Notes: generated from the sequence alone by a model not told the origin. A stretch of DNA of 64,000 nucleotides from Atlantibacter hermannii (GCA_900635495.1 LR134136.1:4489774-4553773); one strand, 5' to 3'. Positions 30,432 to 39,914 are shown, counted from the first letter of the stretch. Numbers and translations: made by a program.

Positions 30432-30796
30432 AGACTAATCTTTCGTTGGAAAACAAATGTGTGCTTAGTCCCTTGGCCCACAAAAAGCGCACAGTATGCA
30501 CGATTAATCGCAAAATCGTACCCCTAAATAGAACCCAGCCTGTCCACGTCAAAAAAATCTCCCTAAACTTTGTAACCCTTTTTGACGATAACCACCCTGC
30601 CAGAGACTTATCACTTCGGGTTAGCGGATTAGCGTTTTATGACAACTGAAAAGAAATGAATCTGCGTATGCTACGGCGGAAGAAAAATGACGATTTACAT
30701 ACCTGGCGCGGGTTGCAGCGCTTGTCTCGTGGTCGAAACAGTAGGTATATAATTGCATCATAAGCCGTTTCCTCAGGGTAAGGACGCAAATTAATT
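30432..30796. other. kup-ravA divergent intergenic region
   Basis: 365 bases between divergent genes. TATAAT at 30748-30753 is a good -10 box for ravA; the nearest -35-like TTGTCT (30722-30727) is 20 bases away, so the promoter may be of the sigma-S type, as reported for E. coli ravA. Apart from this I see no structured RNA, repeat or small gene. Confidence 0.45.
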
Positions 30797-32290
30797 ATGG
30801 CTCAACCCCATTTATTGGCTGAAAGAATTTCACGGCTCGCCGCCGCGCTGGAAAAAGGCCTTTTCGAACGCAGCCATGCCATCAGGCTTTGCCTGCTGGC
30901 CGCGCTGAGCGGCGAAAGCGTCTTTTTACTGGGCCCGCCGGGTATCGCTAAAAGCCTGATTGCCCGCCGACTTAAATATGCTTTCCAGCACGCCCGGGCT
31001 TTTGAATATCTCATGACCCGCTTTTCCACCCCTGAAGAAGTATTCGGCCCATTATCTATTCAGGCGCTGAAAGATGAAGGCCGCTACGAGCGCCTCACTC
31101 AGGGCTACCTGCCGGAAGCAGAAATCGTCTTTCTGGACGAAATATGGAAAGCGGGCCCGGCCATTCTGAATACGTTACTCACCGCCATTAACGAACGACG
31201 TTTTCGCAACGGGGCGTTTGAAGAGAAAATTCCGATGCGGTTGCTGGTGGCGGCATCCAACGAATTACCGGATGCGGATAATAGCCTTGAAGCGCTGTAT
31301 GACCGTATGCTGATCCGGCTGTGGCTCGATAAAGTTCAGGACAAAGGTAATTTCCGCTCCATGCTGACCAGTCAGCAGGACGAAAATGAAAACCCGGTGC
31401 CCGCCGCGCTGCAAATCAGCGATGAAGAATTCTCGCAGTGGCAGAAAGCAATCGGCAACGTGACGTTGCCGGATGAAGTCTTTGAGCTGATTTACCTGTT
31501 GCGCCAGCAACTGGATAATCAGCCGCATGCGCCTTACGTCTCTGACCGACGCTGGAAAAAAGCCATCCATTTACTTCAGGCCTGCGCGTTCTTTAGCGGC
31601 CGTAGCGCCGTCGCGCCCATCGATCTTATTTTGCTGAAAGATTGCCTGTGGCATGACGCCGCCGCCCGTAATTTAATGCAGCAGCAGATGGAAATATTGA
31701 TGACCGGGCACGCCTGGCGACAGCAAGCGATGCTGACGAAACTCGGCGCGATCCAACAGCGGCGGATGCAACTGGAGCAGCAAAAAAGCGACCAGAATGC
31801 GCTGGCCGTGGTGAAACAAGGGGGAATGTTCAGCCGTCGTCCCCAGTATCATCTTCCGGAAACGCTCCAGGCATCAGAGCTCACCCTGCTGTTACAAAAA
31901 CCACTCAGGCTCCACGATATGGAAGTGATTCATATCACCCTCAACCGTGAGCAGCTCGACCTGTGGTTGCAAAGGGGCGGCGAAATTCGCGGCAAACTGA
32001 ACGGCATCGGTTTTGCGCAGATCCTGAATCTGGACGTAGACGGCAGCCAGCATTTACAGATCCGCGATGTCAGCCTGCAAAGCAGTCGCCTCTCTTTGCC
32101 GGGCGTAATGACAGAAGGCATGCCGGCGGAAATTAAACAACAGTTAGACGAACTGGATAACGAGTGGCATCAACAGCACAGCCGCTTTAGCGATCAACAA
32201 AAATGCCTGTTTATCCAGCCCGAGTGGCTGGGTCGTATTGAGGCCAGCTTACAGGATGTCGGCGCGCAGATTAAACAGGCGCGTCAATGA
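30797..32290 (+). CDS. ravA: MoxR-family AAA+ ATPase RavA
   Basis: Hexameric AAA+ ATPase that works with ViaA and, in E. coli, binds the lysine decarboxylase LdcI and affects respiratory complexes. The 497 residues show Walker A GPPGIAKS, Walker B EIVFLDEIWKAGPAIL and sensor-1 VAASNELPDADN, then the C-terminal LARA and helical region. The normal length is 498. Its stop overlaps the viaA start by four bases, so the two are coupled. Confidence 0.96.
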   Translation: MAQPHLLAERISRLAAALEKGLFERSHAIRLCLLAALSGESVFLLGPPGIAKSLIARRLKYAFQHARAFEYLMTRFSTPEEVFGPLSIQALKDEGRYERLTQGYLPEAEIVFLDEIWKAGPAILNTLLTAINERRFRNGAFEEKIPMRLLVAASNELPDADNSLEALYDRMLIRLWLDKVQDKGNFRSMLTSQQDENENPVPAALQISDEEFSQWQKAIGNVTLPDEVFELIYLLRQQLDNQPHAPYVSDRRWKKAIHLLQACAFFSGRSAVAPIDLILLKDCLWHDAAARNLMQQQMEILMTGHAWRQQAMLTKLGAIQQRRMQLEQQKSDQNALAVVKQGGMFSRRPQYHLPETLQASELTLLLQKPLRLHDMEVIHITLNREQLDLWLQRGGEIRGKLNGIGFAQILNLDVDGSQHLQIRDVSLQSSRLSLPGVMTEGMPAEIKQQLDELDNEWHQQHSRFSDQQKCLFIQPEWLGRIEASLQDVGAQIKQARQ

Positions 32291-33738
32291 TTACCCTGGA
32301 TACGTTAAACACGATCCTGGCCATCGGCGAAGGGGAATTAATTGAAGAACTGATCATTGCGCTGCTGGCATCGCCACAGTTGGCCGTGTTCTTTGAAAAG
32401 TACCCTAAATTGAAAAAAGCACTCCATGAAGATATTCCGCGCTGGCGGGAACAGTTAAAAAACCGGTTACATGATGTGCCAGTACCGGTCGAACTGGCGC
32501 AGGAAGTGCAGTGTTACCAACAAAGTCAGTTGCTCTCCACGTCACAGTTGCTGGTCCAGTTACCGCAAATTCTTGCCCGGCTCGAACAGCTTAATTCACC
32601 CTATGCCGCCCAGGCGGCGCAGCTTGCGCAGGCCAGTCCAACCTTTACGCCTGCTCTCCATACCCTTTTTCTGCAACGCTGGCGGCTTAGCCTGGTCGTG
32701 CAGGCCACGACCCTGAATCAGCAATTGCTTGAGGATGAGCGCGAGCAGTTGCTAAGCGAAGTGCAGGAACGTATGACCCTCAGCGGTCAGCTGGAAAAAG
32801 TGCTGGTGGAAAATGAACATGCCGCCGGTCGTTTATGGGACATGAGCGCCGGGCAGTTGAAACGCGGCGACTATCAGTTGATTGTGAAATACGGCGATTT
32901 CCTTGCCAGCCAGCCGGAGCTGGAAAAACTGGCGGCGCAACTTGGACGCTCCAGGGAGGCTAAATCCGTCCCAAAGAAGGATTCGCCCATGGAGACCTTT
33001 CGCACTCTGGTGCGCGAACCGGCGACAGTGCCGGAACAGGTAGAAGGCCTTCATCGCAGCGACGATATTTTACGGTTACTCCCACCCGAACTCGCCACGC
33101 TAGGCATCACCGAACTGGAATATGAATTTTATCGCCGTCTGGTAGAGCATGAACTGCTGACCTATCGGCTGCAGGGCGAAGCCTGGCGAGAACGCGTGAC
33201 CGAACGGCCGGTAACGCATCAGGATGTGGATGAGCAGCCCCGCGGTCCGTTTATCGTCTGCGTGGATACCTCCGGCTCAATGGGCGGATTTAACGAACAG
33301 TGCGCCAAAGCGTTTTGCCTGGCGCTAATGCGTATCGCGCTGGCCGACAGCCGCCGCTGCTTCATTATGCTGTTTTCTACTGAAGTCGTGAGTTACGAGC
33401 TGTCGCGGCAGGACGGTATCGAACAGGCGATTCGGTTTTTAAGTCAGCAGTTTCGTGGGGGCACGGATATCGCGAGCTGTTTCCGATCGATAATCGAAAG
33501 GATGCAGGGAAGCGTATGGCAGGATGCGGATGCGGTGGTGATCTCGGATTTCATCGCCCAGCGTTTGCCGGATGAGGTGGTCAATCAGGTGAAGACGCTG
33601 CAACGGCAACATCAGCACCGTTTTCATGCCGTGGCGATGTCAGCACACGGCAAACCCGGCATCATGCGGATATTCGATCATATCTGGCGCTTTGATACCG
33701 GGATGCGCAGCCGCCTGCTGCGACGCTGGCGGCGTTAA
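32287..33738 (+). CDS. viaA: VWA-domain protein ViaA, partner of RavA
   Basis: A 483-residue cytoplasmic protein with a long helical N-terminal region and a C-terminal von Willebrand A domain containing the MIDAS metal motif DTSGSMGG and the downstream threonine in RGGTDIASC. It stimulates RavA ATPase activity. The MoxR-VWA pairing (ravA-viaA) is conserved; the genes overlap by four bases. It converges on asnA with only three bases between the stop codons, and I see no separate terminator there. Confidence 0.96.
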   Translation: MITLDTLNTILAIGEGELIEELIIALLASPQLAVFFEKYPKLKKALHEDIPRWREQLKNRLHDVPVPVELAQEVQCYQQSQLLSTSQLLVQLPQILARLEQLNSPYAAQAAQLAQASPTFTPALHTLFLQRWRLSLVVQATTLNQQLLEDEREQLLSEVQERMTLSGQLEKVLVENEHAAGRLWDMSAGQLKRGDYQLIVKYGDFLASQPELEKLAAQLGRSREAKSVPKKDSPMETFRTLVREPATVPEQVEGLHRSDDILRLLPPELATLGITELEYEFYRRLVEHELLTYRLQGEAWRERVTERPVTHQDVDEQPRGPFIVCVDTSGSMGGFNEQCAKAFCLALMRIALADSRRCFIMLFSTEVVSYELSRQDGIEQAIRFLSQQFRGGTDIASCFRSIIERMQGSVWQDADAVVISDFIAQRLPDEVVNQVKTLQRQHQHRFHAVAMSAHGKPGIMRIFDHIWRFDTGMRSRLLRRWRR

Positions 33739-33741
33739 CGA

Positions 33742-34734
33742 TTACAGCAGTTCGCTGACTTCAGCCTGCACATGGGCTGGCCACACGCCGCACTGTACCT
33801 GACCGATGTGCGGCAGTTGCAGCATCAGCATGGTCAAACGCGACTGGCCGATACCGCCGCCGATGGTCTGCGGCATTTCACCGTTGAGCAGCGACTGGTG
33901 CCATTCCAGCGCCAGACGATCTTCGTCACCGGTGATCGCCAGCTGGCGTTTCAGAGTTTCGGCATCCACACGGATCCCCATAGAAGAGAGCTCAAAAGCG
34001 TCTTCGAGAACCGGGTTCCACACCAGAATATCGCCGTTCAGGCCTGCAAATCCGCTTTCAACCGGCGTTGACCAGTCATCGTAATCCGGCGCACGCACGT
34101 CGTGACGTTTGCCGTCGGCCAGTTTGCCACCGATGCCGATCAGGAAGACTGCGCCCAGTTCTTTCGCGATAGCGCGCTCACGGCCTTTGGCGTCCAGATC
34201 CGGGAAACGCTGTTGCAGAGTTTCGCTGTGAACAAAATGGATCTGCTCAGGCAGGAACGGCGTTAAACCGAACTGCTCGCTTACGGCCGCTTCAGTGGCT
34301 TTCATGGCGGACCAGATAGCTTCCACCGTCTGCTTCAGCGTGCCAAGGTGACGTTCGCCATCGCCCATTACGCGTTCCCAGTCCCATTGATCCACATAGA
34401 CCGAGTGGATAGGCGACAGACGATCTTCGTCCGGACGCAGCGCTTTCATATGGGTATAGAGCCCTTCACCCGCACTAAAATCATGCTGTCCGAGAGTTTT
34501 GCGTTTCCACTTCGCCAGTGAATGCACCACTTCGAACTGCGCGTCCGGCAGGTTTTTAACTCTGACCTGAACGGCTTTTTCGCAGCCAGATAAGTTATCC
34601 TGCGTCCCGTCGCCGATGCGGCTCAGAATTGGTGCCTGCACTTCAATCAGGCCCAATTTTTCTTCGAGCTGGCGAGAGAAATGGGACTTCACGAAACTAA
34701 TCTGACGTTGTTTTGCGATATAAGCCGTTTTCAT
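33742..34734 (-). CDS. asnA: Aspartate-ammonia ligase (asparagine synthetase A)
   Basis: Makes asparagine from aspartate, ammonia and ATP; structurally related to class II aminoacyl-tRNA synthetases. The ATG at 34734 gives 330 residues starting MKTAYIAKQRQISFVKSHFS, identical in length to E. coli; an upstream in-frame extension to 34767 is not conserved. The class II motif 3 region GGGIGQSRLTMLML is near the C-terminus. Divergent from its activator gene asnC. Confidence 0.97.
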   Translation of the reverse strand: MKTAYIAKQRQISFVKSHFSRQLEEKLGLIEVQAPILSRIGDGTQDNLSGCEKAVQVRVKNLPDAQFEVVHSLAKWKRKTLGQHDFSAGEGLYTHMKALRPDEDRLSPIHSVYVDQWDWERVMGDGERHLGTLKQTVEAIWSAMKATEAAVSEQFGLTPFLPEQIHFVHSETLQQRFPDLDAKGRERAIAKELGAVFLIGIGGKLADGKRHDVRAPDYDDWSTPVESGFAGLNGDILVWNPVLEDAFELSSMGIRVDAETLKRQLAITGDEDRLALEWHQSLLNGEMPQTIGGGIGQSRLTMLMLQLPHIGQVQCGVWPAHVQAEVSELL

Positions 34735-34886
34735 TATGTTTACTCCTGTCTGTCTGTTAGCAAGCATTTAGCAATAAAACAGCAGATGAATTCAATAATC
34801 ATCAATAAAAAAGGCTGGACGGTTTTTAATTCGATAATTTAAACGCCATAATGAAGGCGAATCATCATTATCCATAAGGAAAACAT

Positions 34887-35345
34887 ATGGAAAATTATCA
34901 GATCGACAATCTGGATCGCGGCATTCTTGAAGCCCTGATGACCAATGCGCGTACCGCCTATGCCGAACTGGCCAAACAATTCGGCGTCAGCCCCGGTACT
35001 ATCCATGTGCGGGTGGAGAAGATGAAGCAGGCAGGGATTATCACGGGCGCGCGCATTGATATCAGCCCGAAGCAGCTGGGCTACGACGTATGCTGTTTTA
35101 TCGGCATCATCCTGAAAAGCGCGAAAGACTACCCTTCCGCACTTGCGAAGCTGGAAAGCCTGGATGAAGTTACCGAGGCGTATTACACCACCGGGCACTA
35201 CAGTATTTTCATTAAAGTGATGTGCCGATCCATCGATGCACTGCAGCAGGTACTTATCAACAAGATCCAAACAATTGATGAAATTCAGTCCACTGAGACA
35301 TTGATTTCATTGCAAAATCCGATCATGCGCACCATTAAGCCGTAG
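34887..35345 (+). CDS. asnC: Lrp/AsnC-family regulator AsnC
   Basis: Asparagine-responsive regulator that activates asnA and represses its own gene. The 152 residues have an N-terminal helix-turn-helix (DRGILEALMTNARTAYAELAKQFGVSPGTIHVRVEKMKQAGII) and a C-terminal RAM effector domain (YDVCCFIGIILKSAKDYPSALAKLES and EAYYTTGHYSIFIK). The 152-bp spacer to the divergent asnA should hold the shared regulatory sites, which I did not resolve. Confidence 0.96.
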   Translation: MENYQIDNLDRGILEALMTNARTAYAELAKQFGVSPGTIHVRVEKMKQAGIITGARIDISPKQLGYDVCCFIGIILKSAKDYPSALAKLESLDEVTEAYYTTGHYSIFIKVMCRSIDALQQVLINKIQTIDEIQSTETLISLQNPIMRTIKP

Positions 35346-35456
35346 CGATAACGCTACTTTCCTGTTATTTATCATCGGATTGCCTCGCGCTGCGTTAGCC
35401 GATCGTCGAGATAACCACTGAATATCTGCGATCGGCCCCTCATGACTATACCCATA

Positions 35457-35496
35457 TTATCCACAGGTAGATCCCAGCCCTTTCACAGCGTACAAT
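35457..35496 (+). promoter_or_regulatory. mioC promoter with DnaA box
   Basis: TTATCCACA at 35457-35465 is a perfect DnaA box, followed by TACAAT (35491-35496) as the -10 element. In E. coli, DnaA bound here represses transcription of mioC, which runs into oriC; the arrangement is the same. Confidence 0.75.
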
Positions 35497-35526
35497 ACGC
35501 GACGTTTTAAAAAAAGGTGGACGATC

Positions 35527-35967
35527 ATGGCAGATATTACCCTTATCAGCGGCAGCACCCTGGGCAGCGCGGAATACGTGGCTGAACATCTGGCGGAAAA
35601 ACTGGAAGAGGCCGGATTCTCAACGGATACCCAACATGGCCCAGAGCTTGAAGACTTACAGGCTGACGGGGTGTGGCTTATCGTTACCTCAACGCATGGC
35701 GCAGGTGATGTGCCGGATAACCTCGAACCTTTTTATTCGGCAATAAAGGAACAGCGTCCTGACCTCAGTCAGGTTCGTTATGGCGCAGTGGGTATTGGCA
35801 GCCGTGAATATGACACTTTTTGCGGGGCGATCGAAAAAATCGACACGCTGTTAACCGAATGCGGAGCCAAACGCATCGGCGATCTCCTGAAGATCAACGT
35901 TCACGATCACGAAATTCCGGAGGATCCGGCAGAAATTTGGCTGGGATCCTGGAAAAATTTACTCTAA
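35527..35967 (+). CDS. mioC: Flavodoxin-like protein MioC
   Basis: FMN-binding flavodoxin-fold protein; E. coli MioC supports biotin synthase in vitro. The phosphate-binding loop SGSTLGSAEYV is at the N-terminus, followed by TSTHGAGDVPDN and GIGSREYDTFCGA around the flavin. 146 residues, one fewer than E. coli. Transcription from its promoter runs directly into oriC, which starts at its 3' end. Confidence 0.95.
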   Translation: MADITLISGSTLGSAEYVAEHLAEKLEEAGFSTDTQHGPELEDLQADGVWLIVTSTHGAGDVPDNLEPFYSAIKEQRPDLSQVRYGAVGIGSREYDTFCGAIEKIDTLLTECGAKRIGDLLKINVHDHEIPEDPAEIWLGSWKNLL

Positions 35968-36290
35968 TTGTCGAAAAGATCGCCGGTTGAATGTGGATAA
36001 GTCTGCTCATAAGCTTGGATCAACCGGTAGTTATCCAACGTATAACCTTTTTGACTTTTTGGCCCTGTGTATAAATACCCTTTCTGCACCCAGCTAATAC
36101 CGTGTGGGATCACCGATCGTTAACAGCTAATGATCCCGCTTAATGTATTGATCTTAATTAACGATCTGCGGTTATCCACAGATAACGGCGATCCTAATAA
36201 GAGATCACAGTAAAACAGATCTCTAAATAAAAAGATCTTCTTTTAATTACCAACGATCCTGACGCTTTCTCGAAAGGCTAAACTTGAGTA
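35968..36290. other. oriC: Chromosomal replication origin oriC
   Basis: Lies between mioC and mnmG as in E. coli. DnaA boxes: TGTGGATAA at 35992-36000 (R4 position), TTATCCAAC at 36031-36039 (R2-like), TGTGTATAA at 36066-36074 (R3-like) and TTATCCACA at 36172-36180 (R1 position). The AT-rich unwinding element next to mnmG has three 13-mers: CTAATAAGAGATC at 36194-36206, AGTAAAACAGATC at 36209-36221 and AAATAAAAAGATC at 36225-36237. About twelve GATC sites (Dam/SeqA) are spread through the region. The spacer between boxes R2 and R1 differs from E. coli, but the layout is the same. Confidence 0.95.
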
Positions 36291-36294
36291 GAAT
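36289..36294 (+). promoter_or_regulatory. mnmG (gid) promoter -10 element
   Basis: TAGAAT at 36289-36294 lies 52 bases upstream of the mnmG start codon at the right edge of oriC. This matches Pgid of E. coli, whose transcription assists origin opening. A -35 box is not obvious. Confidence 0.5.
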
Positions 36295-36345
36295 CCACGC
36301 CCCGGGATCGAAAACCCATTTGTCACACCACGAGGTTTATCCACC

Positions 36346-38235
36346 ATGTTTTATCCGGATCCTTTCGACGTCATCATCATTGGCGGGGGTCATGCAGGCA
36401 CCGAGGCCGCGATGGCCGCAGCCCGTATGGGTCAACAGACCCTACTTTTGACACACAATATCGACACCCTGGGGCAGATGAGCTGCAACCCGGCGATCGG
36501 CGGTATTGGTAAAGGACATTTGGTTAAGGAAGTGGATGCCCTCGGCGGTCTGATGGCCACCGCGATCGACAAAGCCGGTATTCAGTTTAGGATACTAAAC
36601 GCCAGCAAAGGCCCTGCTGTCCGGGCGACCCGTGCACAGGCAGACCGGGTGCTGTACCGCCAGGCAGTACGCACCGCGCTGGAGAACCAGCCGAATCTCA
36701 TGATCTTCCAACAAGCGGTGGAAGATCTGATTGTGGAAAACGATCGTGTTGTTGGCGCGGTGACCCAAATGGGGCTCAAATTCCGCGCCAAAGCGGTAGT
36801 GCTGACAGTAGGGACATTCCTGGACGGCAAGATCCACATCGGGCTTGATAACTACAGCGGCGGCCGGGCTGGCGATCCGCCATCCATTTCGTTGTCACGT
36901 CGCCTGCGTGAATTGCCTTTACGCGTAAACCGCCTGAAAACCGGCACGCCGCCGCGTATCGATGCACGAACGATTGATTTCAGCGTACTGGCGCAGCAAC
37001 ACGGCGATAACCCATTACCGGTCTTCTCGTTTATGGGCGATGTCAGCCAGCATCCGCAACAGGTGCCGTGCTATATCACCCACACTAACGAGAAAACCCA
37101 TGACGTGATCCGCGCCAACCTCGATCGCAGCCCAATGTATGCAGGCGTGATCGAAGGCATTGGCCCGCGCTATTGCCCGTCCATTGAAGACAAAGTCATG
37201 CGCTTCGCGGATCGCAATCAGCATCAGATCTTCCTTGAGCCGGAAGGACTGACGTCGAACGAAATTTACCCTAACGGCATTTCCACCAGTCTGCCGTTTG
37301 ATGTGCAGATGCAAATCGTTCGCTCGATGCAAGGGATGGAAAACGCGAAAATCGTCCGTCCCGGTTACGCCATTGAGTATGATTTCTTCGACCCACGCGA
37401 TCTCAAACCGACGCTGGAAAGCAAATATATCCAGGGTCTGTTCTTCGCCGGACAAATTAACGGCACCACGGGTTACGAAGAAGCCGCTGCGCAAGGTTTG
37501 CTGGCGGGTCTTAACGCGGGTCGCTTCTCGGCTGAAAAAGAGGGCTGGGCACCGCGCCGCGATCAGGCCTACCTCGGTGTGCTGGTGGACGATCTCTGCA
37601 CCCTCGGTACAAAAGAGCCGTACCGCATGTTTACCTCGCGTGCCGAATACCGTTTGATGCTGCGTGAAGACAATGCCGATCTGCGTTTGACCGAAACAGG
37701 CCGCGAGTTGGGTCTTGTGGATGACGCTCGCTGGGCGCGCTTCAACCAGAAACGCGAAAACATCGAACTGGAACGTCAGCGCCTGCGCGGCATCTGGATG
37801 GCACCTTCTTCAGAAGGTGTGGCCGAGGTCAATGCGCAACTTGCGGCGCCGTTGTCACGTGAAGCCAGTGGCGAAGATCTGCTACGCCGTCCGGAAATGA
37901 CCTACCCGCAGCTGGTTAAGCTGGCACCGTTTAGCCCAGGGCTTGATGATGCGCAGGCTGCCGAGCAGGTAGAGATCCAGGTCAAATACGAAGGCTATAT
38001 TGCCCGCCAGCAGGATGAGATCGAAAAACAGCAGCGTAACGAAAACACGCTGTTGCCTGCTACCCTGGACTACCGTCAGGTTTCCGGTTTATCCAATGAA
38101 GTCATTGCCAAACTCAACGATCATAAACCGTCGTCGATTGGCCAGGCGTCACGTATTTCTGGCATTACGCCAGCCGCCATTTCCATTTTGCTGGTATGGC
38201 TTAAGAAACAGGGTTTACTGCGCCGTAGCGCGTAA
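36346..38235 (+). CDS. mnmG: tRNA wobble uridine-34 carboxymethylaminomethylation enzyme MnmG (GidA)
   Basis: FAD-binding subunit of the MnmE-MnmG complex that installs the (carboxymethyl)aminomethyl group on U34 of several tRNAs. The dinucleotide-binding motif IIGGGHAGTEAAMAAARMG is at the N-terminus. GNINGTTGYEEAAAQG-type residues appear as GQINGTTGYEEAAAQG, and the C-terminal helical MnmE/tRNA-binding domain includes YEGYIARQQDEIEK. The 629-residue length is normal. Its partner mnmE is at 59596-60960. Directly downstream of oriC and upstream of rsmG. Confidence 0.98.
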   Translation: MFYPDPFDVIIIGGGHAGTEAAMAAARMGQQTLLLTHNIDTLGQMSCNPAIGGIGKGHLVKEVDALGGLMATAIDKAGIQFRILNASKGPAVRATRAQADRVLYRQAVRTALENQPNLMIFQQAVEDLIVENDRVVGAVTQMGLKFRAKAVVLTVGTFLDGKIHIGLDNYSGGRAGDPPSISLSRRLRELPLRVNRLKTGTPPRIDARTIDFSVLAQQHGDNPLPVFSFMGDVSQHPQQVPCYITHTNEKTHDVIRANLDRSPMYAGVIEGIGPRYCPSIEDKVMRFADRNQHQIFLEPEGLTSNEIYPNGISTSLPFDVQMQIVRSMQGMENAKIVRPGYAIEYDFFDPRDLKPTLESKYIQGLFFAGQINGTTGYEEAAAQGLLAGLNAGRFSAEKEGWAPRRDQAYLGVLVDDLCTLGTKEPYRMFTSRAEYRLMLREDNADLRLTETGRELGLVDDARWARFNQKRENIELERQRLRGIWMAPSSEGVAEVNAQLAAPLSREASGEDLLRRPEMTYPQLVKLAPFSPGLDDAQAAEQVEIQVKYEGYIARQQDEIEKQQRNENTLLPATLDYRQVSGLSNEVIAKLNDHKPSSIGQASRISGITPAAISILLVWLKKQGLLRRSA

Positions 38236-38288
38236 CCGAGCGTTAAATTCGGGCCAGCATCGCGCTGGCCCTTTTCATGGATATCGTT

Positions 38289-38911
38289 GTGCTGAATAAA
38301 CTCACGCGTCTGCTCGATGCCGCTGCCATCACGCTGACCGATCACCAAAAGCAGCAGCTCGTGGCATACGTCGGCATGCTGGATAAGTGGAACAAAGCTT
38401 ATAACCTGACGTCCGTTCGCGACCCGAATGAGATGCTGGTACGCCATATTCTTGACAGCATCGTTGTCGCGCCCCATCTCGAAGGGAGCCGTTTCATCGA
38501 TGTGGGAACCGGCCCGGCCTGCCTGGGATCCCGCTATCCATTGTCTGCCCTGATAAACAATTCACGCTGCTTGATAGTCTCGGTAAACGCGTACGGTTCC
38601 TGCGTCAGGTGCAGCATGAACTGAAACTGGAAAACATCACGCCGGTGCAGGCCAGGGTAGAAGCATTCCCTGCCGAACCGCCCTTTGATGGCGTTATCAG
38701 TCGCGCATTTGCTTCGCTCACGGATATGGTGAACTGGTGCCAGCATCTGCCAGGGCAGAAGGGACGTTTTTATGCGCTGAAAGGGCTACGACCTGACGAA
38801 GAGATTGCGGCGCTGCCGGAAGGGTTTACGGTTGAGAAAATCGTTGCGCTTGCCGTGCCCGGGCTGGAAGGCGAACGCCATTTGGTCATGATTAAGCCAA
38901 ACAAATTTTAA
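38289..38911 (+). CDS. rsmG: 16S rRNA G527 N7-methyltransferase (frameshifted in this sequence)
   Basis: Methylates G527 of 16S rRNA; loss gives low-level streptomycin resistance. The SAM-binding motif should read FIDVGTGPGLPGIPLS, but the frame breaks within it at 38516-38517: GG stands where GGG is needed. Restoring one G rejoins the N-terminal half (LNKLTRLLDAAAITLTDHQKQQL) to LLDSLGKRVRFLRQVQHELKLEN and gives about 207 residues. Probably a sequencing error, although rsmG is non-essential and real loss-of-function mutations are known. The GTG at 38289 matches the E. coli start; an in-frame ATG at 38277 is an alternative without a ribosome site. Confidence 0.92.
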
Positions 38912-38981
38912 AAAGTGTAAAAAACGGTAGAAAAAGTGCGTGAATGAATATGTTAAACGCTGCCTGTCATTCCCAAAATGA

Positions 38982-39209
38982 ATGACAGGAAATTTAACCG
39001 TATTGTTACCTGGAAAGGATTCAGCGCCAAAACGGTGGTATTCGGTTCAATATAAAATAGTCAACATTGAAAATATCAGCCTGCTAAAAATCCTCCTGAT
39101 GGAGGAAACAGGGTTTGTTAAAAGCGACCATGAGATGTCAATGAAAGGTTTTGACGATGTATGGACTGATTTTAAAAAACTCTCGGCTAATAGTATTAAT
39201 TTTCAATAA
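38982..39209 (+). CDS. Doubtful small ORF upstream of atpI
   Basis: A 75-codon frame that would encode MTGNLTVLLPGKDSAP to KLSANSINFQ. I recognise no family, membrane segment or motif. Its ATG lies inside the 10-bp inverted repeat, and there is no Shine-Dalgarno sequence ahead of it. The amino-acid composition is not absurd for a protein, but AT-rich intergenic DNA can give such frames by chance. Kept only as a candidate. Confidence 0.2.
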   Translation: MTGNLTVLLPGKDSAPKRWYSVQYKIVNIENISLLKILLMEETGFVKSDHEMSMKGFDDVWTDFKKLSANSINFQ

Positions 39210-39408
39210 GATGAAAATTGAAAATTCCTAACTGCCACCTGAATTGTGTGAAGTTAATTGTTTAATGTGTGATCTTTGGCACGCTTTAGAGCATGGGTTT
39301 TGCGGCTATTGCGCTTTTTCAGACAACATAGCGCGTTTAATAAAAACTTTGAAAACACGACGGTCGAAATTTATTTAAACATTTATTCACCTTTTCGCTA
39401 CTTATTGT

Positions 39409-39436
39409 TTGAAATCACGAGGCCGCACCGTATAAT
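39409..39436 (+). promoter_or_regulatory. atp operon promoter
   Basis: TTGAAA (39409-39414) and TATAAT (39431-39436) with 16-base spacing, about 90 bases before atpI. This is the expected position of the main promoter of the ATP synthase operon. Confidence 0.75.
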
Positions 39437-39525
39437 TTGACCGCTTTTTGATGCTTGACTCTGAGCCGTAAAGAACGTTTTATACGACACGCGACATACC
39501 TCTTAGGGAGCAGGAGTTAAACGTA

Positions 39526-39906
39526 ATGTTTGTGTCGCTCTTTAGTCTCACTGTGGCTCGTAAGCTTCTGTTCACTCAGTTACTGGCAATAATGGCGATG
39601 GGATTGCTGTTTTGCTTCAAAGACCCCAGTTGGGGCGCTTCCGCTATCGGCGGGGGGCTGGCAGTGTGGCTGCCAAATGCATTTTTTATGATTTTTGCCT
39701 GGCGTCACCAGGCGCAAACACCCGCAAAAGGCCGTGTGGCCTGGTCGTTCGCTGTCGGCGAAGTGTTTAAGGTGCTTGCGACATTCGCGCTGTTAGTGGT
39801 GGCGTTAGCGTACTTTAAGGCGGTATTTTTGCCGCTGATAGTGACGTGGGTTTCGGTGCTGGTTGTGCAGATACTGGCACCAGCTGTAATCAACAACAAA
39901 GGGTAA
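39526..39906 (+). CDS. atpI: ATP synthase accessory protein AtpI
   Basis: A 126-residue membrane protein with four hydrophobic helices, thought to help c-ring assembly; it is not part of the final enzyme. The sequence matches E. coli AtpI in length and in the motif WGASAIGGGLAVWLPNAFFM and the C-terminus QILAPAVINNKG. First gene of the atp operon; AGGAGTTAAACGTA precedes the start. Confidence 0.94.
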   Translation: MFVSLFSLTVARKLLFTQLLAIMAMGLLFCFKDPSWGASAIGGGLAVWLPNAFFMIFAWRHQAQTPAKGRVAWSFAVGEVFKVLATFALLVVALAYFKAVFLPLIVTWVSVLVVQILAPAVINNKG

Positions 39907-39914
39907 GAGGCATC

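Larger units (their letters stand above)
38912..39525. other. rsmG-atpI intergenic region
   Basis: 614 bases, much more AT-rich than its surroundings. A perfect 10-bp inverted repeat (CCTGTCATTC/GAATGACAGG) is at 38963-38989 with a 7-nt loop. An open frame of 75 codons follows (see separate entry). The atp promoter is at 39409-39436. E. coli also has a long spacer here. Confidence 0.5.
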
